Under the pieces are notes generated by a model. The model did not search any database and had not been told where the DNA came from. It worked only from the letters and a program-made list of their open reading frames with translations. A DNA stretch of 64,000 bases, taken from contig NZ_CP120863.1 of the NCBI RefSeq assembly GCF_026191725.2, forward strand, positions 1,468,001-1,532,000. The letters run 5' to 3'. The DNA is from Roseibium porphyridii. GTDB taxonomy: Bacteria > Pseudomonadota > Alphaproteobacteria > Rhizobiales > Stappiaceae. The position numbers were made by a program, and so were the translations under genes. Shown here one piece after another: positions 57,719 to 64,000 of the stretch; position 1 is the stretch's first letter; every line of letters starts with the position of its first letter.

Positions 57719-58838
57719 GAGTGACCGCCATTTCCTGAGTTTGTGCCAGTTTTTCAAGCCGTGGCATCTTCATCGCGGGATCTGCCCTTTGGACCCATGC
57801 AAGGAAACCGGCAACACGGCGTTGCGTTTTCTCTTCATGGTTTTGCGCGATATCCGCAAGCCTGTGATCGAGGAAGGGGTTCCGAAACCGATCGAGCGTC
57901 GTAGCAACGTAAGCCTCTGCTTCCTGTTCGCGACCATGTGCCTTGAAGCCAGTGACGACTTCTTGCCGGTATAGGTCTTCAAGGTCTGCCAAGTCTTCCG
58001 GATCGTCCATCATATCGCGCACAAACTGCTTCGGATTGTCTTTCGACTTCAGCCAGCGCGATACAAGATAAGTGTGACCAAGGTTGAGGATGAAGAGCTT
58101 GAGCGTCTCGACTTCCTCCAGATCCTGAACAACCTTGATGCTCGGATGTTTACATGGAAGTTTCAGGCCCGGCTGGTCTTCAATCGCCCAAAGCGCATAA
58201 GGTTCTGCAACCGCACCGGCAGGCTGAAGAGGCTCTGACACGATTCTATCGACCAGCGAATTCACCCACAGGACATTTGAGTTGAGCCAGTCCTGGAAGT
58301 CTGGAGAATATGACGCCGCAATTTCCAGAACGAGGTCTCGGAGAACTGATCCGTTTTGCGGCACGAGTTCGCAGGGCATGACCTGAAGTGGCTTACTGCC
58401 TGAACGGAAACGTTGATGAAGAAACCAGGTCAGTTTCGCAGGGTAGGACATGCCGGCTGAAAATTCCGTGTCGGTATCCTGGGACTGTCGTTTGAATCCT
58501 GCGTCGGCGGTGTTTGAGATGATGATCTCGGCATCTTCCGAAATTATCTCGGCCACGTCCTGCACATCTGCTGGCAGGCTGTAGGTCTTTCGGATGCTTT
58601 TAATCTTCTGTGCAGTGTTCACCAGATTGCCGCCGTCGACGCCCTTGATCAAGACGTCGTAGCCAGCAGGATCCGCCAAAGCCTTGAGGCGATTTGCCCG
58701 GGCCGCATCGCCGCTGCTTTGAACGACCGAAATTTGTCCAAGCGCCTCGCCCCTGTCCAATGCCTCTGAAACGAAGAGATCAACATGTGCCTGCAGGAAG
58801 CGGCTGGTACCAAACTGAACAATCGGGGTTGTTGACAT
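57708..58838 (-). CDS. Mannitol dehydrogenase-family oxidoreductase, tagaturonate reductase (UxaB)-like
   Basis: Encodes 376 residues, shorter than E. coli UxaB (483). N-terminal Rossmann domain starts VQFGTSRFLQAHVD; the SNTADAGF and MPCELVPQNGSVLRDLV segments correspond to the NTTEAG and CEL-N-G conserved patches of altronate/mannonate oxidoreductases; the C-terminal helical domain follows (KLFILNLGHTYLV). It probably interconverts a keto sugar (acid) and its alcohol with NAD. Overlaps the aldo/keto reductase gene and is divergent from the lactonase. Confidence 0.85.
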   Translation of the reverse strand: MSTTPIVQFGTSRFLQAHVDLFVSEALDRGEALGQISVVQSSGDAARANRLKALADPAGYDVLIKGVDGGNLVNTAQKIKSIRKTYSLPADVQDVAEIISEDAEIIISNTADAGFKRQSQDTDTEFSAGMSYPAKLTWFLHQRFRSGSKPLQVMPCELVPQNGSVLRDLVLEIAASYSPDFQDWLNSNVLWVNSLVDRIVSEPLQPAGAVAEPYALWAIEDQPGLKLPCKHPSIKVVQDLEEVETLKLFILNLGHTYLVSRWLKSKDNPKQFVRDMMDDPEDLADLEDLYRQEVVTGFKAHGREQEAEAYVATTLDRFRNPFLDHRLADIAQNHEEKTQRRVAGFLAWVQRADPAMKMPRLEKLAQTQEMAVTHEA

Positions 58839-58861
58839 GACGCCTCCTGTGTCGTTATTTG

Positions 58862-58875
58862 TTTTTTATAATTAA
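58862..58875 (-). promoter_or_regulatory. A+T element shared with the third CUT2 promoter
   Basis: Read leftward it is TTAATTATAAAAAA, sharing TTAATTAT-N-AAA with the palindrome at 55729-55743. It lies 23 bp before the tagaturonate-reductase-like start and 55 bp before the lactonase start, within the 92-bp divergent gap. Possibly the same regulator binds both; chance is not excluded. Confidence 0.35.
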
Positions 58876-58930
58876 GAACACTTGCCCGTCAACATGTTTC
58901 AACTTCCTGGGGCGGGTAAAGGGAGTGGCC

Positions 58931-59779
58931 ATGGTTGTCGATGCTCATCAGCATTTCTGGAAAATTGCGCGCGGTGACTATTTCTGGATGGACGACAGCG
59001 TTGCCACGATCCGGCGCGACATACTGCCTGAAGATCTGATGCCGCATGCCAAGGCTTGCGGCATTGAGGCAACCATTGCTGTTCAGGCCGCGCCCACTGT
59101 CGCTGAAACGGATTTTCTGCTGGAACTCGCCGAAGAGAATTCATTGATCAGGGGCGTGGTCGGTTGGGTCGACCTTGAAAGCGGCCTGGCCGCAAAGGAC
59201 CTGAAAAGACTGTCGGCCAATCCGCTTTTCAAAGGCGTGAGGCCAATGCTGCAGGATATTGCGGCTACGGACTGGGTTCTGCAGGCAAGTGTTCTGTCGA
59301 ACCTTTCAATTGCTGCGGACCTTGGACTGTCGTTTGATGCGCTGGTCCAGCCCAGGCACTTGCAGGCGATCGACGGTCTTGCCCGGGCCGTTCCGGATCT
59401 GAAGATAGTGATCGACCATTGTGCCAAGCCCGTCATCTCAGGCGGTGCAGATGCGGGAGACGCGTGGCGCTGCGACATGGCGCATCTGGCCAGTCACGAA
59501 CAGATCCATTGCAAGGTTTCAGGCCTTGCCAACGAGTATGGCACAGGCTGGGCAGCAAAAACCCTGCAGCCGGTTGTCGATCATGTCGTTACTGAGTTCG
59601 GAGCAGACAGGATCATGTGGGGCAGCGATTGGCCTGTTCTGGAATTGGAAGGAAGCTACACTGACTGGTTCGGCTGCGCGCAATCCATGATGCAGCAGCT
59701 TTCAGATCAGGAACGTAATGCGGTATTCGGCGAAACGGCGTCACGGTTTTACAGGATCAATGATCCCGGAAGTCATTAA
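58931..59779 (+). CDS. COG3618 amidohydrolase, sugar lactonase (L-fuconolactonase-like)
   Basis: ATG 58931 with AAAGGGAG upstream; 282 residues. The amidohydrolase_2 barrel starts VVDAHQHFWKIARGDYFWM and ends with IMWGSDWPVLELEGSY, which together with VIDHCAKP are hallmarks of COG3618 lactonases acting on L-fucono-, L-rhamnono- or related aldonolactones. Cytoplasmic. Divergent from dehydrogenases that would make the lactone and followed 17 bp later by a sugar mutarotase gene, so the substrate is probably an L-fuconate- or L-galactonate-type lactone. Confidence 0.9.
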   Translation: MVVDAHQHFWKIARGDYFWMDDSVATIRRDILPEDLMPHAKACGIEATIAVQAAPTVAETDFLLELAEENSLIRGVVGWVDLESGLAAKDLKRLSANPLFKGVRPMLQDIAATDWVLQASVLSNLSIAADLGLSFDALVQPRHLQAIDGLARAVPDLKIVIDHCAKPVISGGADAGDAWRCDMAHLASHEQIHCKVSGLANEYGTGWAAKTLQPVVDHVVTEFGADRIMWGSDWPVLELEGSYTDWFGCAQSMMQQLSDQERNAVFGETASRFYRINDPGSH

Positions 59780-59796
59780 CAATAGGAGCAGAAACG

Positions 59797-60135
59797 GTGG
59801 CTCAAGTGAAAAGAATGGGCATGGTGATCGGGATCGATCCGCAGAATATTCCGGAATACAAACGTTTGCATGCTGCGGTGTGGCCAGGTGTTCTTGATCG
59901 GCTCAGGCGTTCGAACATCACGAACTACTCGATCTTCCTGAAAGAACCTGAAAACCTGATGTTCAGTTATTGGGAGTACACTGGGACGGATTTTGAAGCC
60001 GACAGCGCTGCCATTGCCGCCGACGCGGAAACGAAGGACTGGTGGAAGGTCTGCGGACCGATGCAAAGACCGCTGGACAGCCGAAAGCCGGACGAATGGT
60101 GGGCAAGCATGGAAGAGGTTTTTCATCTGGACTGA
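59797..60135 (+). CDS. L-rhamnose/L-fucose mutarotase (RhaM family, DUF718)
   Basis: GTG start at 59797 with AGGAG 8 nt upstream; 112 residues, the typical RhaM length. Family patterns are YKRLHAAVWPGVLDRLR, ITNYSIFLKEPENLMFSYWEY and the ending WWASMEEVFHLD, with the catalytic His near residue 25. It interconverts alpha and beta anomers of a 6-deoxyhexose, giving the dehydrogenase its preferred anomer. In oxidative L-fucose clusters such a protein stands beside the lactonase, as here. Confidence 0.92.
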   Translation: MAQVKRMGMVIGIDPQNIPEYKRLHAAVWPGVLDRLRRSNITNYSIFLKEPENLMFSYWEYTGTDFEADSAAIAADAETKDWWKVCGPMQRPLDSRKPDEWWASMEEVFHLD

Positions 60136-60191
60136 TGCCAGTTTACCCGACCTCAGGTGACAGCTGGTCTTCCTTGCCTGCCTTTATCTAG

Positions 60192-60944
60192 TCAGTAGGT
60201 CGCGCGGCCGCCGGAAAGGTCATAGACCGCGCCGGTCGAATAGGAACACTCCTCCGAAGCCAACCAACTCACGAGGCTGGAGATTTCCTTCACCGTTCCC
60301 ATGCGACCCATCGGTATTTTGGCAAGCATGTAATTGATCTGTTCTTCGGTCACGTCGGCGAGCATCTCCGTCTCGATGACGGCTGGCGCAACCACATTGA
60401 CCGTGATGCCCTCGCGAGCCAGCTCCTTGCCGAGACTTTTGGTGAGAGTGATTACCGCACCCTTGGAGACTGAATAGGCAGACGCATTCGGATTGCCGTC
60501 TTTACCGGCCATGGATGCAATGTTCACAATACGGCCATAGCCGTTGTTCTGCATGTGTGGAACAACGGCTTTGCAGGTGTGGAAGATGCCGTTGAGGTTT
60601 ACCTGCATCACCTGGTTCCAGATATCCAGCGGATAATCGGCAAGGGACGTGTTTACCCCGGCAATACCGGCCGAGTTAATCAGAATATCGATCTGGCCAC
60701 AGCGTTGTTTTACACGCTCTGCCGCTGTCTTGACCGCGGTGAAGTCAGCAACGTTCACACTGTCGGAATGAACGTCCCCGAATTGGCTCAGTTTCTGTCG
60801 TGCGTCTGACAGGGCGGTTTCATTGAGGTCCCAGAGTGTCACGCTGGCACCTGACTTCAGAAATCGTTCGGCGACGGCAAATCCCATGCCTCTGGCGGCG
60901 CCGGTCACAATCGCAACGCGGCCATCAAGATTGTATGTGTTCAT
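60192..60944 (-). CDS. SDR oxidoreductase of the sugar pathway
   Basis: ATG 60944 follows AGGAG; 250 residues. Complete SDR motifs: TGAARGMGFAVA, NSAGIAG, Ser in NIASMAGKDG, Tyr-Lys in AYSVSKGAV, and C-terminal LSGGRATY. The relaxed FabG-like sequence with this C-terminus is frequent in rhamnose/fucose clusters, where it oxidises a 2-keto-3-deoxy acid; here that is inference. Last gene of a leftward unit that begins with a MalFGK-type importer beyond the right edge. Confidence 0.87.
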   Translation of the reverse strand: MNTYNLDGRVAIVTGAARGMGFAVAERFLKSGASVTLWDLNETALSDARQKLSQFGDVHSDSVNVADFTAVKTAAERVKQRCGQIDILINSAGIAGVNTSLADYPLDIWNQVMQVNLNGIFHTCKAVVPHMQNNGYGRIVNIASMAGKDGNPNASAYSVSKGAVITLTKSLGKELAREGITVNVVAPAVIETEMLADVTEEQINYMLAKIPMGRMGTVKEISSLVSWLASEECSYSTGAVYDLSGGRATY

Positions 60945-60968
60945 CTTAAACTCCTGAATATCGGGCGG

Positions 60969-61733
60969 TCAGAGCCAACCGCCGTCAAGCGTAAATTCCT
61001 GACCAGTGCACATTTTGCTGTCGTCTGCTGAGAGGAACATCACGAGTGAAGCAACATCTTCTTCGGTGATCCTGCCGGCCATTGGTTGGTTCTGTTTGAG
61101 GATTTCATCGACGTCTTCGCTGTAATGTTCAGCCAGTTGGCGGGCCGTCAGCACCATGCCCGGCAAAACGGTATTGACGCGGACGCCGCTGGTTCCGAAT
61201 TCACGGATAAAGGACCTGGTCAATCCATGGATGGCAGCCTTGGCCGTGGTATAGGCCGGCATTCCGCCGTGCTTGGCCTTCCAGGCTATCGATCCGAAAT
61301 TGACAATTGCTCCCTTTTTCCTGCTGATCATGTCTGCCGCAACCGATTGGATTGCGAAAAATGTCGGGCGGAGATTGACCGCCATTGCCCGGTCCCAGTC
61401 ATCGACGGTGACGTCCCGCCAGTCGTGTCTTGTATCGTTGGCTACGTTGTTCACCAGGATGTCCAACGGTGCCGAGGTGCCCTTGTAGGTGGTGATTGCA
61501 GCCTGCAATGCGTGGATGTCACAGACATCAACAGCTTGAAACCAGACGGAGGCACCGGCATCGCGCAGGCTCTGGCAGAGCTCATTGCCCGCATCTGCAT
61601 TGATGTCGACGAACCCAACTTTCGCACCCTGAGCTGCGTAGGCCTTGACCAGCGCAGCACCGATCCCCGTGGCCCCCCCTGTGACAAAGGCGTTCATACC
61701 GGCGAGGCTCGGGTAGGTGGCAAAGGTCGACAT
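60969..61733 (-). CDS. SDR sugar 1-dehydrogenase-like (galactose/L-fucose type)
   Basis: Encodes 254 residues; starts 3 bp after the MalK-like gene. Motifs: TGGATGIGAALV, NNVANDTRHDWRDVT with WDRAMAVNLRPTFFAIQ, Ser in NFGSIAWKAKHG, Tyr-Lys in AYTTAKAAIHG and LDGGWL at the end. The NNxANDxRH and AVNLRP pattern is found in SDRs that oxidise C1 of D-galactose, L-fucose, L-arabinose or L-rhamnose. With an AKR aldose dehydrogenase also present, the cluster has two candidates for the first oxidation step. Confidence 0.88.
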   Translation of the reverse strand: MSTFATYPSLAGMNAFVTGGATGIGAALVKAYAAQGAKVGFVDINADAGNELCQSLRDAGASVWFQAVDVCDIHALQAAITTYKGTSAPLDILVNNVANDTRHDWRDVTVDDWDRAMAVNLRPTFFAIQSVAADMISRKKGAIVNFGSIAWKAKHGGMPAYTTAKAAIHGLTRSFIREFGTSGVRVNTVLPGMVLTARQLAEHYSEDVDEILKQNQPMAGRITEEDVASLVMFLSADDSKMCTGQEFTLDGGWL

Positions 61734-61736
61734 CGC

Positions 61737-62846
61737 TTAGATCCTTGGAATGCGAGCTGTTGTTTCCGGATCAAAAAAGCAGACATGTTCGAGATCGAGA
61801 AGCAAATTGATCTCTTCATCCTCGGCAGGGCGGAAATTGGCAGGCAGAACGGCAACCAGGGACAGATCTGCCACCTGAAACACCAACATCGTGTCAGGGC
61901 CCGTCGGCTCCACCACTTCGACGCGGGCCGTAATCGGAACAAGAGCACCTTCCTGTTTGCCGTCCAGAACGAAATGTTCTGGGCGTGCGCCAATGGTCAC
62001 TTTGCCACCTACATAGGGCAGCAGTTCTTCGTGACGTGTGCCAAGTGGAACAACCAGCTCCGCACCATTTGATCGATAGACAAGCCGAATATCGTTCTGG
62101 CTGCCTTCGACGTCCACATCGATGAAATTCATGGAGGGCGATCCCATGAAGCCGGCGACAAACTTGTTCGCGGGTTCCCTGTAAATAGTGTCCGGATCCG
62201 CGAACTGCTGCACGACACCGCCGCTCATGACCACGATCCTGTCAGACAGTGTCATTGCCTCGATCTGATCATGCGTGACGTAGACGATGGTCTGGCCGAG
62301 TCTCTTGTGCAGCTTCTTGATCTCTGTGCGCATCTCCACGCGAAGCTTGGCGTCGAGATTTGACAACGGTTCATCAAAGAGAAACAGCTGAGGATCGCGT
62401 ACGAGAGCCCGACCCATGGCAACGCGCTGTCGTTGACCACCGGAAAGTTGCGATGGTTTGCGGCCTAGCAGCGGCTCGATTTGGAGAAGACGAGCAACGT
62501 CAGCGACGGCCTTCTTCTGTTCATCCTTGGGTACACGCCTGTTTTCCATTCCGAAGGTGATGTTTTCGCGAACGGTCATGGTCGGATAAAGCGCATAGGA
62601 CTGAAACACCATGGCGATGTTCCGGTCTTTCGCCGATAGATCGGTGACGTCTCTTTCACCCAAGGTCAGTGTGCCGTAGGAGGTTTCCTCCAAACCGGCA
62701 ATGATGGATAACAGCGTGGACTTGCCGCAGCCGGACGGACCCACAAGCACCACGAATTCGCCGTCCTTGATGTCGAGGTTGATGTCCCGGAGCGCCAGAA
62801 ACTCGCCGTATTTTTTCCAGGTACTGTCGATTGTGAGACGCGCCAT
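61737..62846 (-). CDS. CUT1 sugar ABC transporter ATP-binding protein (MalK/UgpC-like)
   Basis: ATG 62846 gives 369 residues, the usual MalK length; it touches the permease stop as TAATG. Walker A GPSGCGKSTLLS, signature LSGGQRQRVAMGRAL, Walker B LFLFDEPLSNLDAKLR, H-loop THDQIEAMT. The C-terminal TOBE/OB domain is present (VTIGARPEHFVL). Drives the MalF/MalG-type permeases and is followed directly by the two SDR genes. Confidence 0.94.
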   Translation of the reverse strand: MARLTIDSTWKKYGEFLALRDINLDIKDGEFVVLVGPSGCGKSTLLSIIAGLEETSYGTLTLGERDVTDLSAKDRNIAMVFQSYALYPTMTVRENITFGMENRRVPKDEQKKAVADVARLLQIEPLLGRKPSQLSGGQRQRVAMGRALVRDPQLFLFDEPLSNLDAKLRVEMRTEIKKLHKRLGQTIVYVTHDQIEAMTLSDRIVVMSGGVVQQFADPDTIYREPANKFVAGFMGSPSMNFIDVDVEGSQNDIRLVYRSNGAELVVPLGTRHEELLPYVGGKVTIGARPEHFVLDGKQEGALVPITARVEVVEPTGPDTMLVFQVADLSLVAVLPANFRPAEDEEINLLLDLEHVCFFDPETTARIPRI

Positions 62847-63745
62847 TATTTGACTGCTCCCTGCGTAAGGCCGCGAACGAAATATCGCCCGCCGAAGAAG
62901 TAGATGAGGAGAGGCGGTATTGCCGCGATCAGGACCGCAGCGGACCCGAAGCCATATTCGCTGACACCGGTGTCGTCCGCATTCAATGACATCAGCGCGG
63001 CCGTGATCGGCCTGAAATCCGAAGAGCTGAACGTGACCGCGAAGAGGAACTCGTTCCAGATGAAGGTGAATTGCCAGATGATCGTTACGATGATGATCGG
63101 CGGTGACAGGGGCACCACAATTTTCCAGAAGGTTCTGAAGAAACCGGCTCCGTCGATGCGGGCGGCCTTGATCAGATCGTCTGGAAGATTGACCAGATAA
63201 TTCCGGCAAAAGAGGGTCGTGAAGCACGTTCCCTGAATGATGTGAACCAGCGCCAGACCGGCCAGCGATTTCGATAATCCGAGCCAGGAGAGGGCAATCG
63301 CCCAGGGCAGCAGAACCACCTGGGGCGGCAGAAAAACCCCGATGGTGATGGCGACGAAGACAACGCTGGCAAAAGGCATTTTCCATTTTGTGAGCGCGAA
63401 GCCGTTCACCAGACCGATTGCCGTGGAGATGAGCGTTGCGGGGACGACCATGAGCATCGACGCGATGAAATAGGGCTTCACGCCTGTACAGCTTGCGTTG
63501 ATACAGGCCGAGCTCCACGCAACGTCCCAGTTTTCAAGGGTGATCCTGGTGGGCCAGCCGATGAAACTTTCCCGCAGGATATCGGCATTGAAGCGCAGCG
63601 AATTCAGAAGGATCACCGCGAGCGGCATGATGGTGAACAGGCCAACCACGATCAGGATCGAATAGACCGCGACCCGCGTTGCAAACCTGCGTGGATTGAA
63701 CGGCTTCTTCCGATTGAAATCGGGAAGGGTGTCTATGTCAGGCAT
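62846..63745 (-). CDS. CUT1 sugar ABC transporter permease (MalG-like)
   Basis: ATG 63745 follows GGAGG and overlaps the end of the MalF-like gene by 8 bp; 299 residues. Six membrane helices; EAA loop near residue 200 reads LIKAARIDGAGFFRTFWKIV. The periplasmic stretch (SSACINASCTGVKPYF) between helices 1 and 2 has two Cys and is typical of MalG proteins with a long first loop. Confidence 0.93.
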   Translation of the reverse strand: MPDIDTLPDFNRKKPFNPRRFATRVAVYSILIVVGLFTIMPLAVILLNSLRFNADILRESFIGWPTRITLENWDVAWSSACINASCTGVKPYFIASMLMVVPATLISTAIGLVNGFALTKWKMPFASVVFVAITIGVFLPPQVVLLPWAIALSWLGLSKSLAGLALVHIIQGTCFTTLFCRNYLVNLPDDLIKAARIDGAGFFRTFWKIVVPLSPPIIIVTIIWQFTFIWNEFLFAVTFSSSDFRPITAALMSLNADDTGVSEYGFGSAAVLIAAIPPLLIYFFGGRYFVRGLTQGAVK

Positions 63746-64000
63746 GGCCGCCTCCGTTCTTTTGTTTGCGCAGCACCCAGCCAAGGGCAATGACCGGAAG
63801 CAGCACGACAGTCAGGCCGATCAGAAGCCAGACGGCCGCCGCCGCGCCTTGCGCAAGCTCCCCGGCGGCAAACAGGCGGTCATAAACAAAGATCGCAGGA
63901 AAGGTGGTCGAGATACCCGGACCGCCGTGGGTCAGCGCCAGGACCAGGTCGAATGTCTTGATCGCGAATTGCAAGAGAATGATCAGGACAGAAATGATGA
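63738..64000 (-). CDS. CUT1 sugar ABC transporter permease (MalF-like), 5' part beyond the window
   Basis: Only the last about 87 residues are present; the gene continues past the right edge. The end of the permease core, FDLVLALTHGGPGISTTFPA then FVYDRLF, and a final membrane helix with a basic tail (VLRKQKNGGGHA) are typical of MalF/UgpA proteins. The binding-protein gene should lie further right. Confidence 0.85.
   Translation of the reverse strand, partial: IISVLIILLQFAIKTFDLVLALTHGGPGISTTFPAIFVYDRLFAAGELAQGAAAAVWLLIGLTVVLLPVIALGWVLRKQKNGGGHA

Noticed and set aside
61737..63518. A 593-residue fusion reading of MalG-region sequence into the MalK gene
   Set aside because: The upstream part is out of frame with the true MalG gene; MalK has a normal start at 62846 and normal length.

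Overview
The window is a dense, almost entirely protein-coding stretch of chromosome from an alphaproteobacterium. The clues are a 387-residue outer-membrane porin of the Brucella Omp2b/Rhizobiales type, the gene order glgP-glgB-glgC-glgA-(glgX-malQ)-pgm, which expands the glg order known from Agrobacterium, a CUT2 sugar transporter content typical of Rhizobiales, and G+C-rich coding sequence with short gaps. A marine Stappiaceae member (Labrenzia/Roseibium-like) is my best guess, but it is an inference. No rRNA, tRNA, insertion sequence, phage gene or CRISPR array was seen.

Layout. (1) 1-5940: a CUT2 sugar ABC system (SMP-30 lactonase cut by the window edge, two permeases, double ATPase, binding protein) read leftward, with a divergent LacI repressor and two palindromic operators between them. 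(2) 6072-15108: accessory and envelope genes. These are a WYL regulator divergent from an epoxide-hydrolase-like enzyme, the porin with a long structured leader, a TetR regulator, a small acidic protein of unknown function, an AraC regulator, and a three-gene set of DUF1772 membrane protein, exported four-EF-hand protein and bis-heme ferric reductase/NOX-like flavocytochrome. (3) 15482-28526: seven tightly coupled glycogen and alpha-glucan genes.

(4) 28551-41792: two SDR genes and a LysR gene, then a leftward eight-gene sugar-acid operon (AldA-like aldehyde dehydrogenase, YtfQ/YtfR/YtfT/YjfF-like CUT2 importer, enolase-superfamily dehydratase, Zn-alcohol dehydrogenase, KduD-like SDR). It is controlled by a divergent FCD-GntR gene that is itself coupled to a GMC oxidoreductase. 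(5) 41821-51827: an FCD-GntR regulator divergent from a rightward operon of a galactonate-dehydratase-like enolase, a family-5 (Opp/Dpp-type) importer and a type I sulfatase, ended by an intrinsic terminator. (6) 51826-56744: a third CUT2 importer with a Zn-dehydrogenase, divergent from a GntR-family regulator that seems to carry two winged helices. (7) 56756-64000: aldo/keto reductase, tagaturonate-reductase-like protein, COG3618 sugar lactonase, RhaM-type mutarotase, two SDRs and a MalFGK-type CUT1 importer (MalF cut by the window end). Together these look like an oxidative, non-phosphorylating pathway for L-fucose or a related 6-deoxy or threo-aldose sugar.

Taken together, this is a carbohydrate capture and storage region. 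Five ABC importers, each beside its own regulator or in one regulated block, feed lactone, aldonate and 3-deoxy-ketoacid pathways, and the middle of the window holds the reserve-glucan machinery. The most notable non-coding signal is a strong hairpin placed directly after the binding-protein gene in all three CUT2 operons. No wholly unknown multi-gene system is proven here. The best candidates for new biology are the EF-hand/flavocytochrome trio, the double-winged-helix GntR protein, the small acidic protein and the structured leaders of the porin and glg operon.
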